A program made the translations under genes and the position numbers. Source: Plazaster borealis (lineage: Eukaryota; Echinodermata; Asteroidea; Forcipulatida; Labidiasteridae). From it: DNA of 64,000 nucleotides. The notes under the pieces were generated by a model, which saw only the letters and a list, made by a program, of their open reading frames with translations, searched no databases and was not told the origin of the DNA. Shown one piece after another: positions 50,901 through 62,900 of this stretch (positions are counted from its first letter, which is position 1; each line of letters begins with the position of its first letter). Where the stretch lies: NCBI GenBank assembly GCA_021014325.1, contig CM037472.1, positions 33,938,234-34,002,233 on the forward strand, written 5' to 3'.

Positions 50901-53900
50901 ATTCACACAAGTGAGATTGATGGAACATGTTATTATAGAATAACGATCTGACAGGTTAGTCATTAGAATGCCTACTTTTCCCCAAAATTCAAGGAAGATC
51001 TGAGGCTTCACAATGTCGAGATTTTACTAAATGTTAACAAGTACATCATGTAATAATCTTTCTTGGAAGAAGTGTTGGCTCTGAAAAGATTGGTCTGTTT
51101 GCATTGATTTGACTGGTGCACTCTTGCTTCACTGCAACGATGGCCACACCACACTCGTCAAAGCATTGAGAACAAACCAACTGGATCTTTTCAGTTGCAA
51201 CAAGTTTTGGCACAGAAGTAGATTCACACATAATTTGCAAGGGTTGAAACTTTTACAGTTGGGAAGGTAGTGCATTCTGCTCTACCAGCCAGGCTCCTAG
51301 TGGATGATACCTGTGCCTACATCCTTAAGGACTGTGAAGGGGGTAACCCTGTTTCAGTCCCAGGAGTAGGTGGCAGCGTGCCTCTGGTGGCAGTTGATTT
51401 GGATCGATAGCCCAAATCGGTTAAGTGTAGCCCTCACCTTGAGGTGGCCGTCACCTTCATGTGAGCAGTATTGTAAGATGAGTAAAATTGGGAATTTCAT
51501 AGGAATAGAACCAGAAGAATGCCATGTGTGTAGTTCTGGGCCCAATTCCATAAAGCTGCTTAAGCACAAAAAGTAGCTAAGCACAACATAATTATGCTTA
51601 CCAGAATAAGGTTACCAGCCAAAATACCATGTACAATCTGTGACTGGTATCCTGCTTATTTTTGCTTAGCAGAAAGCTTGTCAGCATTATTTTCTGCTTC
51701 AGCAGCTCTATGAAATTGGGCCCAGTTTGGAGGCAATTCATCCGCGCTGACATTTCAGCTGTATGGCACCTTTCAGCTTTCCCATCGGTTGATCTGGTTA
51801 CTGTTGCCATACAGGCATAAATGTCACACGGTATTGGGCGTCCTTGCACAGCAGACACAGACAACAACTGAGCTAAGCATTCTCCCTGTTCTACTTCTTG
51901 CAATGTGAGGCATCTGCAAGGGATTTATATCTCTAACATGGAAGAACACTCTCGCATAAGAATTACCAGCAGGCCAACCAGAGACCATGCAATGATTTGT
52001 AAACTCAATTCATTCCGAGTTCAAGTGAATCAAAGAATGATGTTTGATACCAACATCAGTATTGCATTTGGCACATAAAGCCTTCAATTCAAAAACTTGC
52101 AAAATTCCTCCACTGGTTATGCCCGCAAAAACAACCCGAACAACAATCAACTTTCCCACTGCATACGAAGCAAATTGAAGCACTGTCTGAATATTTCTAA
52201 ATGATTAAAAAAGTTGAAAACATACACAAACGATTACCAACAATGTTAACACTGCTAATTGTTTCCTAAAATTTTACCACATGACATTTGCTTCAAATTT
52301 GAGTTCCTGTGCATTTAACAAAGTAGCCTTTGCTAATCTTAAGAGATATTGTTCCCATACAGTTGTTCTCAAAGAACCAGACACAGATAGAAATTTGGAA
52401 GTCTAGTATCCAGCATTCACCAAGGAAAAAACTGCATTTAGAGACAGTCTCCACAGCAACCATAAGAAAAGAACCACCTCAAAAGGTCCGGGGTTAGTAA
52501 CCATGGAAACCAAGTCAGTATTTCAATACACGATGCGATGAGAGGGGGGTGGGGCATAACAGTAAATTGGTGGTGAGTTAAGAGGAAAGTCATGAGGTTT
52601 TAGCCAGAAACGGTGAGATCAAACAAAACCGAAAAAATGACTCCCTCCTGAAGAGTGAGTCGGTCCCCCACTTACCCCCATCTGACTCGGATTTCGTCGG
52701 CAGTTTTCAACCAATATTCAAAGAGGGCCTGGGCGCTGCAAATGCAGCGAAGAAACAAAAATACACAGATGGTCGTTACTTTTCATGTACACATGGACAA
52801 AATAAGAAGACTTACCCCCAACGCAACGACACGTCCTTGTTGCTTGATTTGATCCAGTACTCGAACAAAGCTTGTGCACTGCGCGTTAAAAGTTAACAAT
52901 TGAACAAAAATAATGATAGCAATAGATAAGTAAACGGGAACTTTGGTGCTCGTGATAAGAAACAATGTTTACTACCTTCTCTCATTTGCATTGGTAATTT
53001 TAGTCAAGTTAAAAACCTAATTATTAATTTTGTTTGACCATTATGCAGAAGTGTTATAAGCACTGTATTGACCCAGTTAACCTGACGTCATCATCACAAT
53101 AATCTTGATTGTATTTTGGGAGTCAATGTCCCTGGGTGTTAGGGTACTGTGCATTTTAGGCGATGCGTCATTCACACGCTTACAATAAATTTGTACGTAC
53201 AATTTGACTCCCAAAATGACGAGGGTGGCAGACAGTAGCCGAGTGTTACGTTGGTGCAAAGGATCAATACTGGGAAAATGGGAATGCTAAAAGAAATCCC
53301 ACGTGTTGTGACATTGTATTTGAACACCTTGTGCACCTGTGTCACATACCATCAAATTGCTCAACACAATGCCATTTCGCTGACACGTACCACCAACTTG
53401 CTCGATACAATGCCATTTCGCTGAGCATCACATCAAAGAGCAATACACTTGACGTAACTTCGGTTCAGAAATTACATTTCAACGTTCAATATTTAGATTT
53501 TGAGTTGAAATAACGCTATATTTGAGATGAATTTAAGGATGTATTGCTGACCATAATAGGCCTGCAACAACGAGGCCAGACATTGGACTCTCAATCAATA
53601 CAATCTCATTATCTCAAGGAATGCATTCTTTTTTTCACAAATAGTTTGTACACATCCGCATCATTTACCTTGCAATGGTTCAATCCATATAAATGTCTGT
53701 GTTGTTTCAACTGTATCAGTGAAACCTATTGACTTGTACAACTTGAGCATAATAATAATAACAACAATAATAATAATATGCAGTTGTTTATAAAGCACCT
53801 TCGAAATTGTTAAAACAACAGCACAAAGCACTATCACAAAATGTTCACATCTTGACAGATTAAGGTAAACCTTAACAACCCACACATGGCCAGTTCAAAA

Positions 53901-56900
53901 TGGTTCTGAATGAGAAACGTACAAACAAGTACAGATAATGTTTATAATACAAATCACATTTTATAGAGATACAAACATATTTTACACAGATGTAAAAAAA
54001 ACAAAAAAACAAAGGAAAAACAATGGCTCTTACAAGTGATTCACTGTTTCTTCAAGACACTTACCTAGCCAGACCAAGCGAGGGCAGCACAAGCACCATC
54101 AAGATGAGAAACAGGAAGGTTTTGCGCATGATGGTGTGGTTGAGTCTGGTGCGGGTCCAGTGGAACTCACAGTAGTAGCTCGAGTAGATCACCAGTAAGG
54201 GAAGCAAGGCCGCAAAAGTCCACAGAAGAAGAGTCGGCAAGAATTGCGAGATAAATGGAGACTGTAACAAAGAAGATATGAATGGCATACCATAATCATT
54301 ATTTCATATAAAGGGATACTACAACATTGGTTTTCGAAGGGTACATTAAAACAAACCATTAAACTTGCAAGACACATGTCCTAAAACGACTTCTTCTGAT
54401 TAATAGTGTGACCATTGAGATGTTGTTGAGTCACAGTATTAAATAGGCACGGGGAAACTGCTTTGAAGTTTTCTGTTGAATCTGGTTCTTTATTGAATCT
54501 GTAAAATTGGTGATCAAGAGGTTGGTGAAGGTTCGGCCAATTTCAGAATCACGCTAAACTCAAGTTAAACTATAACAACAAAATGTGTAAATGGAAAATG
54601 AAAAAAACTTAAGTACCAATAATACACACAACTCTTGGCCGCCATTTCAATGGTCACACTAGTGTACCTTTTTAGATGGGTTGTGTTGTCATTTAACCTT
54701 CGATGAAGACTCTGCTAGGGTCGAAATGTAGGCCATTAACTATTTTTTGCAAAATAAACTCTAAACAGAAAACACTATATATTATTCTGTCACGTTGTTT
54801 GATACGCTTAAAAATACTAAATGCTGAATTCTTTTAAAGAAACATAACAGCATTTTAGACAAAATGTGTTCAGTACAAACTTTTTCCAACAAGCTTTAAC
54901 AAAATCCTGTTGACTATTGTACAGGCATCTACTATTGAAATTTAAATCTAGCATTTGGTGCTCGATGTGTGGCATGGTGCCCCCCCCTACAGTGTCTTCA
55001 TTGTGTTCTGGAAAGCTGTGGGCAAGTATTGGAAGGAACAGTTGAAGAAATTGTGATGCATCTTGAAGGAGTTTGACGTACCTTGGCTTCCTTGACAGCA
55101 TCTTCGATGTTTTTACTTCCAACTGGACTTGTCATGATGACGGACGGTGTCGTCAGGAAGAACAGGAGAATAAATAAGGCTGCCAAAGATAGAGGGGATG
55201 GACGAGACAAAAAGTTAACACCCTTAAATGAAAACTTAATCTTTTAAGTCTACTGGCAAGCGAACCAAGTGTACAGTAACAAAGCCATTATGCAGTACTG
55301 CCAGTCAAACACATGGCCTTTTGCATTTGTGCACGTGATGCGTTTGTGCAAATTATTTCATTATTTTGGGTTCATTATTTACGTAATGTGCCGGCCAACT
55401 GATATAATTTGAACATATGCTCAACTCTGTTTTGTGCCAGTCAGTGAAGAAATGTCTTTGATCTTCATCATGTTTATGTGTTTCGGAATTGTGCATCAAG
55501 CAGCATTACAAGAATATAACTTCACTTCCAGCAAAATAATCAAATCATTAATTCCATTCCAGAAACACACGAAAGCTAAATTCTAAACATAAAGGTATAA
55601 TGTCAAAAACCTTTTGAAAAGATGAAACATTTACTGCTCATAACTGACAAATATTCACACAAAAAAGCAACAACTCTTGTGTGTTTTCTCATGATAAGGT
55701 GACCACCAGGGGCCCAATTTCATAGAGCTGCTTAAGCAGACAATTTTGCTTACAAAGTGTGTGCTTAGCAAAGATTTGCAGGATACCAACCATAAAAGGT
55801 GCATGTCGCATGCTATTTTGCCTGGTAACCTTATTCTGGTAAGCATGATTTTGTTATGCTTAGCTACTTTTTCTGCTTAAACAGCTCTATGAAATTTGGC
55901 CCAGGAGCCCAATTTCTTTAGAGCTGCTTATTAAAGCAGAAAATATTGCTTAACAAATTTCTGCTAACAATAAGCAGGATACCAGTCAATAAGCGGGTTA
56001 CCAGTCAAAGATGCTACCTGTGAAATGGTATTTTACCCGGTAACCTTGTTCTGGTAAGCATAATTTTGTTGTGCTTAAGCAGCTCTATGAAATCGGGCCC
56101 TGAGTGTTAGAGGTTTGTGATTGATGATGATTGATAACGTCTTCAAACGAGAATTCAATGATTTCCCTCTCACCAATATTGACAAAGATGACACTGCCCC
56201 ACCACAGCAATGGCCCAACGGACAGGTTCTCCCTAAGTGAGACAATACAAAACATGAATAAGAGAGAGTGCACATGATAGCATGAGTATCTTACAAGATA
56301 GAACACCACACACACTGAATTGGCCAATAGCCCATCTGCATGTCCCAATGCGCATGATCGGCGCGTAAAGGCTTCTGGGGGAAATCCGAGTTCAAGCAAC
56401 ACAAGCAACACAAGCAACCACTGTAGCCCGCTGATTTTGAAGTAATTTAGAACACAACTATAAAACCTGGTATAGTTACTTGTAAACTACAGCATGGCGT
56501 CCATCTTGGCAGCTTGATTTCATTTTTAACTCTACTTGGTTTCTCAAGATGCATTGCAAGATATTTTTAAGACGGCGCTTGCGCATATGGGTTAGATTTG
56601 AATAATGTCTGGTACAATGATTGGTTAGTGACAACTTACTGCTTCAATTTGAATTTCTCAGACTATATCCACATTTGTTATGTCACTTGGTTCGGGGCAA
56701 GCTTTTGTATAGCAACCTCCAGATGGGCAAACTCTGGTACCATTGTACCATACACAGTCATGCCTTAGAGCTGGAAATAGCAAAAACTTGACCATGTACA
56801 GCAGAAGCACGAGCATAATACGTAATGACTCTTTAACAATCCTACATCATTAACTTAACCTTTAAGTGCGTTAACTCCCCTGACTATACTCAAATGCCGG

Positions 56901-59900
56901 AAATGGCCAACAGACTGTACCACACCATCCAAGAAATATTAAAAATATTTTCTGTGCATTTCCGATGAAATTTTACAAATAAGTGACTTCTTTACATGCC
57001 CAGCTAATGTCTAGAATTATTTGAGTTCATTAGTTAATTGGCTAACCTTCGGGAAACACCCAAGACTTTATCCAGAGGGACGAAAGGGCCAATATTACTA
57101 AATATGAATAAATATGTGCATTTCCCAATAAATTTACATCTAAGTGTCTTCTTTACATGCCCAGCTATTGTCAAAGATTATTTGAGTCCTTTAGCAACCA
57201 GTAATTGGTATATTTCTCTAATTATCCGAGTTCTTAATGGCATGGCAATGCCACTATTTACTACCACATTTTTCTTCAAAACTTCCTGTAAAAAAAAAAA
57301 AAATGTTGAATGGTCCATTCTAGGATATCAAGGAATTTGACTCCCCCAAGTCATTACACTTTGGAGAAATTACTTAATTAGTGATTATGTGGTAATATCA
57401 GTTGGCCCTTTCCTTCTGGGATCATTAATAGACCTTATGCACATGATGTCATTTGAGTAGGGCGCCCTCGGCTAGAGGTCAAAAGAAGGTTGCTCATTGG
57501 CAAATCCGGAATTCTGCGCGTACATAGCCGTGTGTTTTCCATCGATTGATCATCGTTTGACCTTTTAGATGGCGGCGTGATGACATCAATGCACAAGGTC
57601 ACTTGTCGTTGAACACGTTTGGTAATTGTCAAACACCAGTGTTCTCAGTTGGTGTATCCCAAAATATGCATAAAATAACAAGCCTGTGAACATTTGGGCT
57701 CAATTGGTCATCAAAGGTTGCAAGAAAATAATGAAAGAAAAAACACCCTTGTTGTACAAATTTGTGTGCTTTCAGATAGGAATAAAAACTTCTTGCAAGA
57801 AGTTTTTATTATTTTAGTGAGAAATTACCTCTTTCTCAAAAACTACGTTACTTCAGAGGGAGTCGTTGCCTAAAATGTTTTATACTATCAACAGCTCTCC
57901 GGTGATTGTTACCAAGTAAGTTTTTATGCTAATATTTGTTTTGAGTCATTACCAAAGGCGTACGATACCTTTAACCTTGACTCAAGAATTACATCTTACA
58001 TATTGCTGTATACAAATTAATTCTGTGTGGTAGAGTTATAACTTCAACCATGAGGTAACATACCAGATGATGTCATCAGGTTTGGGAGCAAAGTCAACGC
58101 TCCAGACTGTAGAATGAAGCTGCTTGCTGACACTAGATACAGTAGGAGGACCAGTCTTTAGGGTCGCATAGTCGTTCACAATCCTTCAAGAACAAATCAA
58201 TGTTAAGGGTTTTAATCAAGGTATTTTACATCATTGGTTTTGGAAGGGTAAAGTCATTGCCATCCTCTAGTTTTCAATTAACATATCATCCAAGCGATAA
58301 TTAAAATACAAAGTAGCATCCCCTTAAGGATGATCCCTCTCCTAACACTTGTATTGTAAATTTGGGTATGATTCCTGGCTATATGGCAGATGCAGTTGAA
58401 TGGCTTTTGACTGGCACCCTGAACAAAGATATTGACAAAATAGGGAGACCGCCAACATTAGGGCTGGAAAGCTCAGTTGGTAGAGCTCGGGCACATCCAA
58501 AAATTAGTTTTAAAATTTACCCAGTCAGTTTCCCTTGTGGTTTATTACTTTAAATAAAAAAAAAAATAAAATAAAAATATGTAAAAACAGGATTGCTTGT
58601 ACCCTTCACAACAACTCTTTATAAGTTTATTTTGATGCTATGAATGATTGAAGTTACACTACCTGCCGGCCATGACTTCATTCTGCACTGTCACAAACGC
58701 CATGCCAAGGTTACTCTGAAGAGCTCTACTCTTCTCCTCCATGACTTGCCTCGTCAATTCCTCCTCCAAACCGCCATAGTAATCAATAGCATCCACCTGA
58801 GATCAACACAAATTATTCACATTTATAATTACGGCATGTCATGGCCGAGCGTTCTAGTGCAGGCCTAGAATTTCATCTTTGAGAGGGCAAGGCCATTTTC
58901 ATTTTGCAAAGGGCACTTCCATTTGGGAAAATCTTAAAGGCCAGGACCTGGGGGCAACAGAGGCCATGTCCTCTGTGTAATTCCAGGCCTGCTAGAGTGC
59001 ACTTGTCCCAAGTTCCACAGACCCACTGAATCCTGGTCGTAACAATTGTGTCCTTGAGCAAGACACTTAACTATAATTGCTTCTCGTCACCCAGGGGTAA
59101 TCGGGTACCTGTGAGGACAGAGATGGTTCTTGTGATAGATTTAGCTAGGTGCGCTACTTTATACTTGGGATCACAAGCTGTATACTCCGCAGCGAGCTGA
59201 GATGAACAAATGGCCCAGTGACCGCGGTAATGTTTATGCACCATGAGGGTCAAAACTGGCAAATACCTGCGCTATTTAAGTGTTAATTATTATTATTATA
59301 TTGAACTTTTCTTCAGAGGAAGAAAATTCACAATCGAGAGAGACAGGTATAAACAGTTGACACAACACAAAACAGGAATGGAACATTAAAATACAATTGT
59401 TGTTGGGAAACTTGCCACAACTGAGCGGTAGTAATTTATATCAAGTTAATGCAAAGGATTCAAGTTCACAGAATTGAATTTCACATGGTGCAATCATGAA
59501 TGATGTTCTTCCAGTGTGAAACGGCATAGAGCACTGGGCCCAGTTTCATAGCTGCTTAAGCAGAAAATACTGCAGGAAACCAGTCATAGACGGTACATGT
59601 CACATGGTTATTTGGCTGGTAACCTTATCCTGGTAAGCATAATTTTGTTGTGCTTAGCTACTATTTGGGCTTTAAAAACTCTATGAAATTGGGCCCTGAT
59701 TCTCGCAAAAACCAAACAGGAACATTGGTCTTCCCTTCCAGCCTCACTTTGATCACACGTCTTGATGGAAGAGGAACAAAGATGAATCTACCATTAGCGT
59801 GTCGTGGCCGAGCGGATAAAAGCACCGGACTCAAGCTCTGGTGTTTCTGTTCAGCAGAGTGTGGGTTCGAGTCCCGGTCGTGACACTTGTGTCCTTAAGG

Positions 59901-62900
59901 AAGACACTAAACCACTATTGCTCCGCCCTTTGGATGGGACGTAAGGCGGTTGGTCCCGTGTGTTGTGTAATGCACGTAAAAGAACCCAGTGTACTTATCG
60001 AAAAGAGAAGGGGTTCCCCCCAGTGTTCTTGGTTTGATCGGCAGCATATTGCGCCACAGCACCTTGCAAACCACTATGGTGCTATGTAAAGGAATTGGTC
60101 TCATACTTCAAAAAACGTAGCTCCACAATACCTTGCAGGAGAATACTGAATGTTGAAGCGCCTTGAGCGTCACTGAGTGACGGATATGAGCGCTATATAA
60201 GAAGCCACTATACGATCATACAGGTCTATTGGTAACGTACCTTAGGTCCCCCACAGCAGTCACAGCATCCGATCTGCCCGCATGTCCCCTCTCGTAGTTT
60301 GGGTCTCTCACCGATCTTGGAGTAGATCCCCTCACAGTGGAGTCGATTCAGACGAGCATCACGCCTTAAGGACAGCAAATAAACTTCAATGTCAAACGGA
60401 GGCTTTCTAGGAGATCTCTGGGGTTTTTAACTCTTGTGGTCACACACGAAAAAACAACTTCTCAAGCAGAAACAACGTCACAGTTTTTGGGGGTTCTTAG
60501 GGCAAGCTCAGTGGTGTAGTGGCATGACATCTGCTCTAAAATGGCAACTGTCATGGGTTCGAATCCCACCCGAGAAAAATGTCTGTGGATTTTTTCCACA
60601 GGACTCATGAAAGTAATGAGTATACAGTGCTTAAAGGGAGGGTTTGAGCCATTGTCTATTGTGTATAATTCACTTGAAATACATACCTTCGCGTATCTAG
60701 TCTCTTGAGCTTGGCAATATCATATGCAAACTGTACATCTGTTACCATCACGTCTGGATAGGCCTCCCTGTAAAGACAGTCAAATTCAACTGAACGTCAA
60801 ACGTGGGATTGTGGAAATCTAAGCCACTGGAATTGTAGAAAGGCTTCTTACAATGGGAGACTATAGTGGTAAGACATCTGCTCTAGCAGTGCAAAGGTCA
60901 TGGGTTCGAATCCCACCCAAGTGATTTGCCTGTGGATTTTTCACAGAACTTAGGAAAGTACTGTAGTAATTCCATTGTGATGACGCGGTTTAGTTATGTT
61001 TATTTTGTTTTCACCTTGTATTTTCCATTTGAGAACAGCTCAGATACAGAGAATAAAATATACACATTTTTTAAAACGAGCAATGATACTTCACACTTGT
61101 CGACTGACTCTAATCCTAACCGGCTCTTCAAACCTAGTAAAATCAGTCTTGGCATCACAACAAAAAATCAATTCAGATTACCCCACAAGAGTACAAGAAA
61201 CAGGAGTTGAAATATTTAGCAGACAGTAATACGTCTCCTTAATGCCCACTCAATCTTAATTCCTCTTTATGCAGCCGAAAGTTCCTCCCGAAGGGGGCTA
61301 ATTCTTCTACATTCCTTGCACCTGCTCTGTACAAGGATCTTTGTACTCGCAGGTGCATGACAAAATAACAGCAAAACAACGACACACTTACAATCAAAAT
61401 CCATATTAAACTATAAAAAACCCCAATATTTATCAAAATCTGTACCACTGTTGAGATAATTTGTGTCATGCACATTTTGTACAAAATAAGGGAAATCATA
61501 CACAGACCGATTAAACGTAGGGTCATAGGTTGGTTTTTGTCAAAGTAATACTGATTTATATGCAAAATTATAAAGAAAGATACAATAAAGTTACATGGGA
61601 AAGCTTCAGCTAAATACAGTGTCTACATGCTGGGAAAACAGTGAAACAAAATTCACAGTATTTTCACAAGAACGTTGAATCATCCACGTTTAATGAGGTT
61701 CCAATGGGTACCAACGGCATCTCTGGCCGCAGCATCCGCGAACGGACACCAACCCTCAGAAATCTGAGGAAAGATTCATGCATGAATGGTTCTCAATTTC
61801 AAATGTTTTTTTGGGTGGAAAATTATTCTTTGAAAAAATTGTTTAATTTTTGAACGTTGTTTTTGAATTTAATTTATGTTGTTTAATTCATTTTTGCTTG
61901 TATTCAGCGCCTTGAGGCGGAACCCATCTGCAACTGTTTGCGCTTTGTATACCTCTCTTTATTATTATTATTATTATGGTTTTTACTTTGAGGAGAATCC
62001 TAACTCAAAATAGTATGGATACTATCAACAGCTGCAGTGCTTCTGACCAAGTAAGTTTTTATGGTCAGTAATTGTTGGACTATTTACCAATCTATGACTC
62101 TACCTTTAAGCCTTCCACTCAAATTCAATGCATGTAAGAAAACCAAGAATGGGAAATGCAGGTAACTCTTGTACTTACTGGAAATGTTGCTTTATAAGGG
62201 ACGCGTCCGTCCTTTCTAGTGGTATGCCACTCACAAAGAGAGTTTGTGATACCTAAATAAAAAGGAAACAGATGAAAAGTGTGTTTCTAAGGGGAAGTAT
62301 CAATATATAAATAATCAACTTTTTACTACAATGACCATCTCAAATTGAAACTTAATTCGCCTTGGCCTTATCCCATGGCTCTGCTTACTGTAAGCGAAAA
62401 AGAGGCGCTTCTCACGGAAGCAGAAAAGCCCTGCTTAACGTAAGCATATTTCACAGGTAAGAGAGGAATTTTTGCTTGTGCATGTGCGCATTTCTCACTA
62501 ACTAGCATTCTTCACTTACACAGCACGTACACAAATTTGGCGCTCACACTGGAAGTGGATAATAGTGAACGCTGGTGTAGAGTTCTGCGGAAAGCAGAGC
62601 CATACATTGGGCCCTGATGAATTCAGTGGTTTGCCATGAACGTTGCTCCATAAATGAACTATTTCACATGATGGCTTGTACAATGTTAAAACGTTCCCCT
62701 CCATCGAGTTTTGTTATAGGTGCTCTGACATATTATGTCATCACATTAAATGGAAAATAGGTCAGTGATTATTTGTTGGATGTTCATACAAGGTTTATCT
62801 CGATTGCTTCAATGGGAGACTTTTGGGGACACCAGGTGGCAGCAGACTTACTAGGTAAATCCATTGTTCTCGGTAATGTGCGCATGCTCAGAACTGTGTA

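Noticed and set aside
52676..52878. The duplicated exon pair as an assembly duplicate
   Set aside because: The two copies differ at most positions outside the AQALFEYW block and have different intron flanks, so this is real ancient duplication, not a repeated read segment.
59798..59886. A tRNA-Leu/Ser-like gene
   Set aside because: The tRNA-like part is continuous with a conserved SINE body and tail found in several other copies; stems are degraded relative to a functional tRNA.
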